Source: an uncultured Blautia sp. (GTDB lineage: Bacteria; Bacillota; Clostridia; Lachnospirales; Lachnospiraceae). From it: a stretch of DNA of 64,000 bases. The DNA is taken from assembly GCF_947654165.1 (NCBI RefSeq), contig NZ_CANTKB010000002.1, positions 124,001 to 188,000 of the forward strand, read 5' to 3'. The notes under the pieces were generated by a model. That model worked only from the letters and a program-made list of their open reading frames with translations. It was not told where the DNA came from and made no database searches. Positions 43,676-53,031 of the stretch are shown here, piece after piece (positions within the stretch are counted from its first letter, which is position 1; the number at the start of each line of letters is the position of its first letter). A program made the translations under genes and the position numbers.

Positions 43676-44566
43676 TTAGTTGAAATCTTTTGGCAGAGAG
43701 CATACGTACGCACTGAAATCTTTCATCTGGCTGGTCATTGGATGTATAGAGTTATAGCACAGGTAGAAGAAGCGTTCAGAGTCAATTTCCGGAATCGGAC
43801 ACTGAAATAACTGTCCGGCAGCAATTTTTCCGATGGCACAGCGTTCAGAAACAAAGCCAAGACCGAGATTTCTGGAGACAGCATCCAAAATAGCAGGAGT
43901 GCTGTTGCTTTCCCACTTGATTTCATAGGGAACATGCTGTGCAGCCATGAAAGCTTCAAAGATAGCTCTTGTGCCGCTGCCTTTTTCCCGCAGGATAAAG
44001 TTCTGATTTTTCAGATCTGTGACATGTAGATAAGGACGGCCGGCAAAAGGATGGTCTTTGCTGCAGATAATACAGAGTTTATCGATAAATACCGGTTGTG
44101 CAACCAGCTCTTTCGGAGTTACGATGCCTTCCACAATGGCGATATCCAGTTCGTTGTAAAGCAGCATATGTTCAATCTGATGTGTGTTGGATACATTGAC
44201 AAAAACATCAATATCCGGGTATTCTTCCGTAATCTGTGCAATGATTTTGCCTATGATATTTGCACCTACGGTAACCGTGGCACCTACGCGAAGAGGACGG
44301 ATACGATTCATGGTCTTCATGTTTTGCTTCAGGTTTTGTTCAATGGAAATGATTTCCCGTGCACTTTTCAGGAGCAGGGAGCCTGCCGGAGTGATGCGTA
44401 ATTCTTTTGCCTGACGCTCAAAGAGTTTCGTATCGTATTCTTTTTCCAGCTCAGAGATGATTTGGCTGATGGTGGGCTGCGATATATATAAATGTTTGGC
44501 TGCCTCACTCATTTTTCTGAATTCAGCGGTTGCGATAAAGGCTTCTAATTGTCTGAGTGTAGCCAT
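43676..44566 (-). CDS. LysR-family transcriptional regulator
   Basis: 296 residues. N-terminal HTH LRQLEAFIATAEFRKMSEAAKHLYISQPTISQIIS (for example AAKHLYISQPTISQIIS, about 20-36), then the effector domain of the CysL/YeiE-like kind (LRVGATVTVGANI, LDIAIVEGIV, LREKGSGTRAIFEAF). Divergent from the flavoprotein/reductase operon at 44700. The shared intergenic region has a dyad at 44588-44605. Expected to sense a sulfur- or nitrogen-related metabolite and activate the divergent genes. Confidence 0.92.
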   Translation of the reverse strand: MATLRQLEAFIATAEFRKMSEAAKHLYISQPTISQIISELEKEYDTKLFERQAKELRITPAGSLLLKSAREIISIEQNLKQNMKTMNRIRPLRVGATVTVGANIIGKIIAQITEEYPDIDVFVNVSNTHQIEHMLLYNELDIAIVEGIVTPKELVAQPVFIDKLCIICSKDHPFAGRPYLHVTDLKNQNFILREKGSGTRAIFEAFMAAQHVPYEIKWESNSTPAILDAVSRNLGLGFVSERCAIGKIAAGQLFQCPIPEIDSERFFYLCYNSIHPMTSQMKDFSAYVCSLPKDFN

Positions 44567-44587
44567 ATAACAAACCTCCTTTTTTGC

Positions 44588-44605
44588 TATAGGAAAAAAC
44601 CTATA
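44588..44605. promoter_or_regulatory. Candidate LysR operator
   Basis: TATAGG, six A, CCTATA is a perfect dyad with the spacing of LysR-type T-N11-A sites, 22 nt upstream of the lysR start and about 95 nt before the divergent gene. A second, looser inverted pair CCTTACAT (44606-44613) and ATGTAAGG (44674-44681) also lies here. Confidence 0.55.
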
Positions 44606-44699
44606 CCTTACATTAAATATTACTATTTTACATATAAAAAGACAAGTGTTAACATGTGTTTAGAACAAAAAAGATGTAAGGAAAACAGGAGGGACAGAC

Positions 44700-46328
44700 A
44701 TGAAGGTACTTGTGTTGGGTGGTGTTGCTGCCGGAACCAAAATCGCTGCAAAACTTATGAGAGAAGACAGGGCAAATGAAGTGATCGTGTTAAACAAAGG
44801 GAAGAACATTTCATATGCCGGATGTGGATTGCCTTACTATGTAGGACATGTGATCGAAAACAAGGAAGAACTGATTGTGAATACACCGCTGAAATATGAA
44901 AAACTTACCGGTGTAAAAGTACTTACAGAAGTGGAAGCAGTGAATGTGGAACCTGAGAGAAAGAAAGTGACTGCGGTTGATTTAAAGACGCAGGAAACCA
45001 GGGAGTTCACCTATGATAAACTGGTGATCGCAGTAGGTGCAAGTCCTGTGAAACCTCCTATAGAAGGCTGTGATCTGGAGAATGTATTCTTTATGAGAAC
45101 TCCTGAAGATGCCATTCGTCTCCGTGAAACCATTGACGCAGGAGGGATTAAGAAAGCGGTAGTTGTGGGTGCCGGTTATATTGGTCTTGAGATTGCCGAA
45201 AACCTGAAAACCATGGGGGTACGGCCATTTGTGCTGGATATGGCACCACAGATCCTGGCACCTGGATTTGACAAGGAAATGGCAGACTATGCGGAAGGAA
45301 AATTATCCGAGAGTGGGATTCCTGTTGTGACAGGTGTAGCCGTTACTGCAATCCAAGGAAACGGCAAGGTGGAGAAAGTAGTTACCAGTAAGAAAGCTTA
45401 TAAGGCTGACCTGGTAGTGCTCAGTGCAGGTATCCGTCCTAACACGGCATTTTTAAATGATACAGGTCTGGAAATGTTTAAGGGGACCATCCTTACCAAT
45501 GAATACGGTGAAACAAATCTTCCTGACATCTATGCAGCAGGTGACTGTGCCATGGTTCACAATGCCATTACCGGAAAGGCAGCATGGTCTCCTATGGGTT
45601 CTACGGCAAATATCGCAGGTCGTGTGATTGCTCAGAACATGATGGGAGCAAAGATTTCTTACAGAGGAACCCTTGGAACCGCAGTATGTAAGCTGCCGGG
45701 CATCAATGTAGGAAGAACAGGACTTACAGAAGTACAGGCAAAGGAAGAGGGATTTGATCCGGTAAGTGTGGTAACCATTGTGGATGAAAAAGCACATTAC
45801 TATCCTGGAGCCGGTCTGCTGGCAGTGAAGATGATCGCAGACAGAGAGACAGAGCGTCTGCTCGGTGTCCAGGTAATTGGAGACGGTGCTGTCGATAAGG
45901 TGGTAGACATTGCTGTAACAGGCATTATGCTGAAAGGTACTCTGACACAGCTTTCAGATCTTGATTTTGCCTATGCACCTCCGTTCTCAACAGCCATTCA
46001 TCCGTTTGCACATACCTTGAATGTACTGAAAAATAAATTGCAGGGAAAATTTGAAACCTTCACACCGGCTGAATATGCCGCAGGGGAAGCGGAAGGTTAC
46101 CGTATGATCGATGTGTCCATTCAGCCTGCAACAGAGGGTGCACCTTATGTGGAATTGACAGATGTAAATGGATTGATGGAAGGCTTCGACCCGGAAGAAA
46201 AGCTTCTTCTGGTATGCAATAAGGGAAAACGTGCGTATCTGCTTCAGAATCGCATGAAATTTTACGGTTATAAGAATACGAAAGCACTGGAAGGCGGAAA
46301 CTTCTTTTCAGATGTAGAAGCACAGTAA
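44700..46328 (+). CDS. CoA-disulfide reductase-like flavoprotein with C-terminal rhodanese domain
   Basis: 542 residues. FAD site VLGGVAAGTKIAAKL, redox motif YAGCGLPYYVG (Cys about 42), NAD site VVVGAGYIGLEIAENL, FAD site IYAAGDCAMV, dimerisation domain, then rhodanese-like domain (about 460-542) whose catalytic loop reads LLVCNKGKRAY, with a Cys. Family members reduce CoA disulfide, polysulfide or persulfides with NAD(P)H. Linked with the siroheme reductase, a role in reductive sulfur metabolism is likely. It follows CAGGAGGG. Confidence 0.9.
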   Translation: MKVLVLGGVAAGTKIAAKLMREDRANEVIVLNKGKNISYAGCGLPYYVGHVIENKEELIVNTPLKYEKLTGVKVLTEVEAVNVEPERKKVTAVDLKTQETREFTYDKLVIAVGASPVKPPIEGCDLENVFFMRTPEDAIRLRETIDAGGIKKAVVVGAGYIGLEIAENLKTMGVRPFVLDMAPQILAPGFDKEMADYAEGKLSESGIPVVTGVAVTAIQGNGKVEKVVTSKKAYKADLVVLSAGIRPNTAFLNDTGLEMFKGTILTNEYGETNLPDIYAAGDCAMVHNAITGKAAWSPMGSTANIAGRVIAQNMMGAKISYRGTLGTAVCKLPGINVGRTGLTEVQAKEEGFDPVSVVTIVDEKAHYYPGAGLLAVKMIADRETERLLGVQVIGDGAVDKVVDIAVTGIMLKGTLTQLSDLDFAYAPPFSTAIHPFAHTLNVLKNKLQGKFETFTPAEYAAGEAEGYRMIDVSIQPATEGAPYVELTDVNGLMEGFDPEEKLLLVCNKGKRAYLLQNRMKFYGYKNTKALEGGNFFSDVEAQ

Positions 46329-46355
46329 TTGAAATAAAAAAGGAGAGATGAGATT

Positions 46356-47306
46356 ATGGCATGTACAATCAGCGCAGAGGAGATTAAGAGAGTAAAAGCA
46401 TTGGGATTTCTCAATAACAAAGGAACAGATTTGTTTAACGGTCGTGTGATCACAGTAAACGGAAAAATTACAGCAGCACAGGCAAAAGTAATCGCAGAGG
46501 CAGCAGAAAAATTCGGTAATGGGGATGTGGAATTTACTACCCGTCTTACTGTAGAAGTAAGAGGTATCCACTTCAATGATATTGAAGCATTCAGAGAATA
46601 TATTGCACAGGCAGGACTTCAGACCGGCGGTACCGGCTCTGTAGTACGTCCGGTGGTTTCCTGTAAAGGAACTACATGCCAGTATGGTCTGTATGATACC
46701 TTTGCATTATCAGAGAAGATCCATGAGAGATTTTATCTGGGATATCGTACGGTAAAACTTCCTCACAAATTTAAAATTGCTACAGGCGGATGTCCAAACA
46801 ATTGTGTAAAACCTGATTTAAATGATTTAGGTATTGTAGGTCAGTTAGTGCCGAATTTTGACGAAGATATGTGCAATGGCTGTAAGAAATGTAAGATTGA
46901 AAAAACATGTCCAATGAAAGCTGCAAAAGTGGAGGATGGCGTTCTGGAGATTGATAAGGATATCTGCAACAACTGCGGTCGTTGTGTAGGAAACTGCCCA
47001 TTTGATGCCATTGAAGAAGGTACACCTGGCTACAAGATCTACATCGGCGGAAGATGGGGCAAGAAAGTTGCCCAGGGACAGGCACTTTCTAAAATCTTTA
47101 CCTCCGAAGAGGAAGTTCTGGATGTTGTGGAAAAAGCAATTCTTCTCTTCCGTGAACAGGGAAACACAGGAGAACGTTTTGCAGATACCATTGCAAGAAT
47201 CGGATTTGAAAATGTAGAAAAACAGCTTCTCTCCAATGAGATTCTGGAAAGAAAACAGGAGATCCTGGATGCAAAACTCCATCTGGCAGGAGGAGCAAGC
47301 TGCTAA
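46356..47306 (+). CDS. Siroheme/4Fe-4S sulfite- or nitrite-reductase-like protein with ferredoxin insert
   Basis: 316 residues. Siroheme-Fe4S motif CKGTTCQYG ... ATGGCPNNCVKPDLND, with two inserted ferredoxin clusters CNGCKKCKIEKTCPM and CNNCGRCVGNCPF. This is the layout of the AsrC-like small anaerobic reductases of Clostridia. It would accept electrons through its ferredoxin domain for six-electron reduction of sulfite (or nitrite); which one is not visible. Operon with the flavoprotein, 27 nt gap. A strong terminator follows. Confidence 0.88.
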   Translation: MACTISAEEIKRVKALGFLNNKGTDLFNGRVITVNGKITAAQAKVIAEAAEKFGNGDVEFTTRLTVEVRGIHFNDIEAFREYIAQAGLQTGGTGSVVRPVVSCKGTTCQYGLYDTFALSEKIHERFYLGYRTVKLPHKFKIATGGCPNNCVKPDLNDLGIVGQLVPNFDEDMCNGCKKCKIEKTCPMKAAKVEDGVLEIDKDICNNCGRCVGNCPFDAIEEGTPGYKIYIGGRWGKKVAQGQALSKIFTSEEEVLDVVEKAILLFREQGNTGERFADTIARIGFENVEKQLLSNEILERKQEILDAKLHLAGGASC

Positions 47307-47351
47307 GAAAAATTTGTGCCGGCATCGGTAGAAAGTATTTATAATTTTCCC

Positions 47352-47399
47352 AATCCCACCTACTTTTTGTGACTCAAGTAGGTGGGATTGCATTTTTTT
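47352..47399 (+). terminator. Terminator after the siroheme reductase gene
   Basis: Perfect 12-bp stem AATCCCACCTAC (47352-47363) with GTAGGTGGGATT (47378-47389), then GCATTTTTTT. The stem sequence also belongs to the TAGGTG/TAGGCT repeat family found downstream and at 49.9-50.2 kb. Confidence 0.85.
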
Positions 47400-47536
47400 C
47401 TCATATAAGCCTACTTTGATTTACTAAAACCCACCTATTTGTGCATAAAAAAGGTAGGCTAGAAATCAACAAAACAAGATTTTCAACTGAAAAAGCATTG
47501 GAACAGGGGTGTATCCACTGCCACAATGCTTTTTTC
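47400..47536. repeat. Short form of an intergenic repeat element, ending in a terminator
   Basis: Holds AGCCTAC (47408-47414), CCCACCTATT, GTAGGCT (47454-47460), then TTTTCAACTGAAAAAGCAT and a perfect hairpin AAAAGCATTG (47491-47500)/CAATGCTTTT (47524-47533) with T-run. The same blocks in the same order occur at 49.99-50.24 kb. It could be a terminated small RNA or a mobile non-coding repeat. Confidence 0.6.
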
Positions 47537-47601
47537 TAAATGGACATTCTGTATGGTTTTCTTTATAATGAAATCATATATGGAAAAAGGATGTGACAAT
47601 C

Positions 47602-48405
47602 ATGGATAGAACAAAAACTCTGAAAGCATTTGCCTCTTATGTGGGGCAGTATGACAGTGGGGATCCCAAAATCAGCCTGAAGATAAAACATACCTATAAA
47701 GTGGCAGAGCTTTGTGAGAAAATCGGTGCGGCGATCGGTCTTGAAGGAGATGATCTGGACGCTGCGTGGCTGTGCGGTATGCTGCATGATATCGGAAGAT
47801 TTGAACAGATCCGGCAGTACAATACTTTTATGGACTGGAAATCTGTAGACCATGCAAAGCTCAGCACAGTGGTATTATTTGGTCCGAAAAGAGATGCAGA
47901 TAAGATTTTAGAAGCACTTCCATTGCCTTGTCAGCTTGCTGATTTTCGGGAATTTACGGATTTAAAAGGGTATGATGATATTGTCTATACATCTGTTTAT
48001 TATCATAGTGCCCTGCAAGTTCCGGAAGAATTGGAAGAGCGTAAAAAGATGTATTGCAACATATTAAGAGATGCGGATAAACTGGATATTTTCAGAGCAA
48101 ATCTGGAGACTTCTCTGGAAGATATTTATAATGTTACAACGGAGGAAATCTATAACAGCGAGATAACACCAGAGGTTTTTCAAGTGTTCGGGGAACATCG
48201 AGCAGTACCGAAACTGTTAAAAAAAGCACCTGTGGATCATTTGGTAGGACATATCTGCCTGACGTTTGAGCTTGTGTATCCTGTGAGCAGGAAGTTGGTG
48301 AAGGAGCAGGGGTATCTGAAACGTATCATGGCATTTGAATCAAACAATCCAAAGACCAGGAAACAGTTTGAATATATGAGACAGGAAATGGAAAAATTTT
48401 TGTAA
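47602..48405 (+). CDS. HD-domain hydrolase
   Basis: 267 residues. HD motif LCGMLHDIGRFEQIRQY (about 57-73) with an upstream His in IKHTYKVAELCEKIG and a later ILRDADKLDIFRANLE, which supplies the distal Asp. Metal-dependent phosphohydrolase of unknown substrate (nucleotide or phosphate ester). ATG 47602 is preferred to GTG 47593, which is too close to the AAAGGA box. Single-gene unit. Confidence 0.85.
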   Translation: MDRTKTLKAFASYVGQYDSGDPKISLKIKHTYKVAELCEKIGAAIGLEGDDLDAAWLCGMLHDIGRFEQIRQYNTFMDWKSVDHAKLSTVVLFGPKRDADKILEALPLPCQLADFREFTDLKGYDDIVYTSVYYHSALQVPEELEERKKMYCNILRDADKLDIFRANLETSLEDIYNVTTEEIYNSEITPEVFQVFGEHRAVPKLLKKAPVDHLVGHICLTFELVYPVSRKLVKEQGYLKRIMAFESNNPKTRKQFEYMRQEMEKFL

Positions 48406-48488
48406 TTTATGCTTGATTTTTTTCTCTGAAAGAATAAAATAGAAAATTGTGAAAAATTGGTTTTATTTCATAGAAAGAGGAGAAAAAC

Positions 48489-49835
48489 ATGACAAATGAT
48501 ATGACATCCGGAAATCCGGTGAAATTGATTATCAGGTTTATGATTCCCATGTGTCTGGGAAATATCTTCCAGCAGTTTTACAATATCGCAGATTCGATTA
48601 TTGCAGGACAGTTTCTGGGGGTTAATGCCCTGGCGGCTATTGGAAGTACAGGTTCCCTGATTTTTTTGGTTGTAGGATGGTTAAACGGGCTTACCAGTGG
48701 TTTTTCTATCTGGGTCGCTCAGTGGTTCGGAGCAAAGAAACTGGATAGAATGCGGCATTTTATTGCCATGTCTATTTATATCTGTATGGCATTCGTCATT
48801 GTTATGACAGCAGGGCTTCTGGTGGCAAATAAGCCCATTTTAAGGCTGATGAATGCACCGGAAAATCTCATGGGAGATATCAGCAGTTATATGGCAATTA
48901 TTTATGCCGGACTGATCGTTACCTGTGCGTATAATGCCCTTTCAGCAGTCCTGAGGGCTTTGGGTGACAGCAAATCCCCTTTATATTTTCTGATTATCTC
49001 TGCAATCATTAATATTGTGCTGGATATTGTATTTATTGTGGTATTCCATATGGGAGTAGAAGGCTGTGGGTACGCAACGGTGATTGCACAGGGAATTTCA
49101 GCTTTATTGTGCTTAGTTTACATAATTAAAAAATTTGAGGTCCTGAAGCTGAAAGGAGAAGATTTTCGATTTTCTTTTAATACGATTAAAAAACTTATGG
49201 CCTTGGGAGTACCGATGGGGCTGCAGTTTTCCATTACTGCTCTTGGTGTGATTATTGTACAAGGTGCCATCAATGTTTATGGGGCTGTGCATATGGCAGG
49301 ATTTTCGGCAGCAGGAAAAATCCAGAACATGATTTGTACGGTGTTTGTGTCTTTTGGTGCAACCATTGCCACTTATGTAGGGCAGAACAGGGGAGCCGGA
49401 AGAATGGACCGGGTGAAAAAAGGGGTATATCTTACACAGGTTATGATTCTGGTGTGCAGTGCTGTGATCATGGCGGTGATTTTACTTTTTGGAAAATATA
49501 TGATTCTGATTTTTATAGACCCTTCAGAGACAGAGGTGCTGAAAGTAGCCCAGATGTATTTCAAAGCAGTTGCCTGGGCTTATCCCTTCCTTGGAAGTAT
49601 TTATCTGTACCGGAATGCTTTACAGGGCATGGGATATGGTTTTGTCCCAATGATGGGCGGTGTTTTTGAACTGGTTGCAAGAGCCGGAATCGTATTTGCA
49701 ATTGCAGGAAACGGGAACTTTTTCCAGGTGTGTTTATCAGACCCTGCAGCATGGATTGCAGCGTTGATACCGCTGATTCCTTATTATTTTTGGGTGATGA
49801 AGAAAGTGGAGAAAGATAAAAGATACATTGTTTGA
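48489..49835 (+). CDS. MATE-family efflux transporter
   Basis: 448 residues with about 12 membrane helices in two homologous halves (N half starts NPVKLIIRFMIPMCLGNIFQQFYNIADSIIAGQFLG, for example MCLGNIFQQFYNIADS; C half KKLMALGVPMGLQFSITALG). Na+/H+-coupled export of drugs or metabolites; DinF/NorM-like clostridial subgroup. Ribosome binding site GAGGAG. It is followed by 531 bp without genes that contain the repeat array. Confidence 0.93.
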   Translation: MTNDMTSGNPVKLIIRFMIPMCLGNIFQQFYNIADSIIAGQFLGVNALAAIGSTGSLIFLVVGWLNGLTSGFSIWVAQWFGAKKLDRMRHFIAMSIYICMAFVIVMTAGLLVANKPILRLMNAPENLMGDISSYMAIIYAGLIVTCAYNALSAVLRALGDSKSPLYFLIISAIINIVLDIVFIVVFHMGVEGCGYATVIAQGISALLCLVYIIKKFEVLKLKGEDFRFSFNTIKKLMALGVPMGLQFSITALGVIIVQGAINVYGAVHMAGFSAAGKIQNMICTVFVSFGATIATYVGQNRGAGRMDRVKKGVYLTQVMILVCSAVIMAVILLFGKYMILIFIDPSETEVLKVAQMYFKAVAWAYPFLGSIYLYRNALQGMGYGFVPMMGGVFELVARAGIVFAIAGNGNFFQVCLSDPAAWIAALIPLIPYYFWVMKKVEKDKRYIV

Positions 49836-49934
49836 AGTGCCTTTTCTTGAAAAAACCAGTACTTTTATCTTAAAAAATGTTTTGGTATCAGCAGAAAACA
49901 TTTACAGGGCTCAGAATTTTTCATCCAGACCCCC

Positions 49935-50300
49935 AATAGGCTAAAATTCATGTTTTTATTGTTCTAACCTACCTTTTTATAGTCGAAATAGGTGGAATTG
50001 CATATTTTTTTCATATAAGCCTACTTTTTTGCAACCCGAATAGGCTAAATTTCAAGATTTGTAGTTTTCAACTTATTTTTCTGGAAGAGAAGGTAGGCTA
50101 AATATAGAGAATCTTGATTAGTAGCCTATTTGCCTTCAAAATAAGTAGGTGTAATTTCAGAATTTATTGAAACCAACCTATTCGTGCAAAAAAAGGTAGG
50201 CTAAAAATTGCAAAATAGCATTTTCAACTGAAAAAAGCATCGGAGTACGGTTCGGCGACTGTCAGAGCACTATTTTGTGAGCTAAAGCATTGATTTTTCA
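49935..50300. repeat. Array of short repeats in alternating orientation
   Basis: No gene. At least ten copies of a core TAGG(C/T)(T/G)(A/G)AA or its complement: near 49936, 49966, 49988, 50019, 50040, 50093, 50122, 50144, 50175 and 50195. Neighbouring copies are inverted and can pair (for example AGCCTA at 50018 with TAGGCT at 50041; TAGGCTA at 50094 with TAGCCTA at 50120). The block resembles 47.38-47.50 kb in sequence and order but is longer. Ends with TTTTCAACTGAAAAAAGCAT, also shared. Confidence 0.65.
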
Positions 50301-50366
50301 ATGTGCAAGCCCCTTTTTTATGTGGGAAGTTTGAGATATTTATTTTATACCAGAGTTTTCAAACCT

Positions 50367-50969
50367 CTAGAATTTAAAAGTATCTTTCAGTGGTGCCCAT
50401 TTCTGGTCTTTATCGCTTAAATTCAGAGGAGTTCCGTCCTCCAGAGTATATCCTTCGGCAGAAGCATTTCCCTGATATTCTCCGGTAAGCTGCGGCCATT
50501 CAATACCGATTTCCGGATCATTCCATGCCAGACCGCCTTCATCTCCTGGATGATAGAAGTCTGTACATTTATAGCAGAATTCTGCCACATCACTGAGAAC
50601 TAAGAAGCCGTGTGCGAATCCTTCCGGAATATAAAACTGTTTCTTGTTTTCTTCGGTCAGTTCAATCCCAAACCATTTTCCATAGGTTTCGCTGTCACTT
50701 CTTAAATCTACTGCTACGTCAAATACACTTCCTTTGATCACACGGACTAATTTTCCCTGTGGGAACTGTTTCTGGAAATGCAGACCTCTTAAAACACCTT
50801 TGGTGGAACAAGACTGGTTGTCCTGTACAAAATTCATGGTAAGACCTGCTTCTTCCATATCTCTCTGGTTGTAGGTTTCCATGAAATAGCCTCTTGCATC
50901 TCCGTGTACTGCCGGTTCAATGACATACAGCCCTTCAATCGGGCATTTACTTACTTTAATCTGTCCCAT
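50367..50969 (-). CDS. rfbC: dTDP-4-dehydrorhamnose 3,5-epimerase
   Basis: 200 residues. RmlC signature: GLYVIEPAVHGDARGYFMETY, RGLHFQ (catalytic His), FDVAVDLRSDSETYGKWFG, YIPEGFAHGFLVLSD (second His region) and IEWP. Third step of dTDP-L-rhamnose synthesis. Last gene of the rfbABDC operon on the minus strand, with TAGGAG upstream of the start. Confidence 0.95.
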   Translation of the reverse strand: MGQIKVSKCPIEGLYVIEPAVHGDARGYFMETYNQRDMEEAGLTMNFVQDNQSCSTKGVLRGLHFQKQFPQGKLVRVIKGSVFDVAVDLRSDSETYGKWFGIELTEENKKQFYIPEGFAHGFLVLSDVAEFCYKCTDFYHPGDEGGLAWNDPEIGIEWPQLTGEYQGNASAEGYTLEDGTPLNLSDKDQKWAPLKDTFKF

Positions 50970-50989
50970 TATGTCAACTCCTAATCTGT

Positions 50990-51925
50990 TTAAAATTCAA
51001 TTTCCTGTAGGTAGCGTTTGACTGCATCCTGCCAGGTAGGAAGCGGCTGAAAACCGTTTTCAACCAGTTTGCTTTTATCCAGACGGCTGTTAAACGGACG
51101 TTTGGCTTTGGATGCACCATATTCTGCTGTGGTCACGGGTTTTACGGTGACCTTGGCATACTCTTCATGTCCGGCTTCGATAGCCTGACGGAAAATTTCT
51201 TTTGTGAAGTCATACCAACTGATATAACCGCCTTCATTGGTCGCATGGTAATAGCCATATTTGTCTGTCTCGATCATATCTACCAGCAGCTTTGCCAGAT
51301 CCAGAGTGTAAGTAGGAGTACCAATCTGGTCACTGACCACAGTCAGGGTGTCATGGGTCTTACCAAGGTTCAGCATGGTTTTAATAAAGTTCTTTCCGTT
51401 TTTGCCAAATACCCAGGCAATACGGACAATAAAATATTTTTCAAGATTTTCGGACACAGCCAGTTCCCCTGCTAATTTGGTTTCTCCATAAACATTGAGT
51501 GGTTTGTAATCTTTGCAGTCTGGAAGCCATGGTTCTGTTCCCTGACCGTCAAACACATAGTCTGTGCTGATATAAACCAGCTTACAATCTAATTCTTTAC
51601 ATACCAGGGCAATGTTTTCGGTTCCTGTTGCATTGACAGCTTTTACGATTGGTTTTTTGTCCTCATCCTCAGCTAAATCAACGGCAGTCCAGGCTGCACA
51701 GTGAACAACCACATCTGCACCAACAGATTTTAATACGGATTCTACAGAGGCTTTGTCTGTGATGTCCATAGGTACATAAGGCATGGTAGTAACAGCAGTA
51801 CCATCCTGGATACCACTGTACACTTCTTTGATATCGGAGCCGATACCTTCATATCCTCTTTTGGCCAGTTCGTTCATGACGTCATGGCCTAATTGTCCGG
51901 CAACACCGGTAACTAAAACTTTCAT
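50990..51925 (-). CDS. rfbD: dTDP-4-dehydrorhamnose reductase
   Basis: 311 residues. NAD(P) site KVLVTGVAGQLGHDVMNEL, catalytic YxxxK in NVYGETKLAGE, STDYVFDGQG, and WVFGKNGKNFIKTML. Final, NADPH-dependent step giving dTDP-L-rhamnose. ATG 51925 follows AAGGAGG; an in-frame ATG further upstream is unlikely. Between rfbB and rfbC. Confidence 0.95.
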   Translation of the reverse strand: MKVLVTGVAGQLGHDVMNELAKRGYEGIGSDIKEVYSGIQDGTAVTTMPYVPMDITDKASVESVLKSVGADVVVHCAAWTAVDLAEDEDKKPIVKAVNATGTENIALVCKELDCKLVYISTDYVFDGQGTEPWLPDCKDYKPLNVYGETKLAGELAVSENLEKYFIVRIAWVFGKNGKNFIKTMLNLGKTHDTLTVVSDQIGTPTYTLDLAKLLVDMIETDKYGYYHATNEGGYISWYDFTKEIFRQAIEAGHEEYAKVTVKPVTTAEYGASKAKRPFNSRLDKSKLVENGFQPLPTWQDAVKRYLQEIEF

Positions 51926-51955
51926 TGCATAAACCTCCTTGTGAGACATCATTGA

Positions 51956-52975
51956 TCAGCGGTTTGCATACATTTTTTCATAGTAATTCTGATATTCTCC
52001 GGAGATGATGGTTTCCCACCATTCTTTGTTATCTAAATACCACTGGATTGTCTTTTTGATACCATCGGCAAATTTTGTCTCAGGCAGCCATCCAAGTTCA
52101 TTGTGAATCTTAGTCGGGTCGATGGCATAACGCATATCATGGCCTTTTCTGTCTGTTACATAAGTGATGAGGCTTTCTGGTTTGCCAAGTTCCTTGCAGA
52201 TGATTTTTACAATATCAATGTTTTTCATTTCGTTGTGGCCGCCGATGTTATAAACTTCTCCCACACGGCCGTTGTGGATGATCAGGTCAATGGCTTTGCA
52301 GTGATCTTCAACATACAGCCAGTCACGGACATTTTCGCCTTTTCCATATACTGGAAGTGGTTTGTCATTTAATGCATTGGCAATCATCAGCGGAATCAGT
52401 TTTTCCGGGAAATGATAAGGTCCGTAGTTGTTAGAGCAGCGGCTGATAGTCACAGGCAGGCCGTAGGTACGGTGGTAAGCCAGAACCAGGAGGTCAGCAC
52501 CTGCTTTTGAGGAGCTGTATGGGCTGCTGGTGTGGATCGGTGTTTCTTCTGTGAAGAATAAGTCAGGACGATCCAGAGGCAGGTCACCATAAACTTCATC
52601 GGTAGAAACCTGATGATATCTCTGAATACCATATTTACGGCATGCATCCATGAGTACAGCAGTTCCCTTGATGTTGGTATCCAGGAATACTTCTGGATTT
52701 TCAATAGAACGGTCTACATGGCTTTCCGCAGCAAAGTTTACTACCATATCCGGATGTTCTTCTTCGAATAATTTATAAACAGCTTCTCTGTCTGTAATGC
52801 TTTCTTTTACAAAACGGAAATTCGGGTTGTCCATCACAGGTGCAAGCGTAGACAGATTTCCTGCATAGGTCAGGCAGTCCAGACATACGATGCGGTAGTC
52901 AGGGTACTTGTCTAACATGTGAAAAATAAAGTTGCTTCCAATAAATCCGGCTCCGCCGGTTACAATGATTGTCAT
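51956..52975 (-). CDS. rfbB: dTDP-glucose 4,6-dehydratase
   Basis: 339 residues. TGGAGFIGSNFIFHML (NAD binding), AAESHVDRSI, STDEVYGDLP, YSSSKAGADLLV (YxxxK) and the C-terminal NIGGHNEMKN. Second step: dTDP-glucose to dTDP-4-keto-6-deoxyglucose. Ribosome binding site AGGAG. It follows rfbA by 56 nt on the minus strand. Confidence 0.96.
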   Translation of the reverse strand: MTIIVTGGAGFIGSNFIFHMLDKYPDYRIVCLDCLTYAGNLSTLAPVMDNPNFRFVKESITDREAVYKLFEEEHPDMVVNFAAESHVDRSIENPEVFLDTNIKGTAVLMDACRKYGIQRYHQVSTDEVYGDLPLDRPDLFFTEETPIHTSSPYSSSKAGADLLVLAYHRTYGLPVTISRCSNNYGPYHFPEKLIPLMIANALNDKPLPVYGKGENVRDWLYVEDHCKAIDLIIHNGRVGEVYNIGGHNEMKNIDIVKIICKELGKPESLITYVTDRKGHDMRYAIDPTKIHNELGWLPETKFADGIKKTIQWYLDNKEWWETIISGEYQNYYEKMYANR

Positions 52976-53031
52976 AATAAAAATCTCCTGTTCTTAAAAT
53001 AAAATATATGCATCTAAATAAAAAATATGAT

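Noticed and set aside
49935..50215. CRISPR array
   Set aside because: The repeated core is only about 9-14 nt, changes orientation from copy to copy, spacing is irregular, and there are no cas genes nearby.
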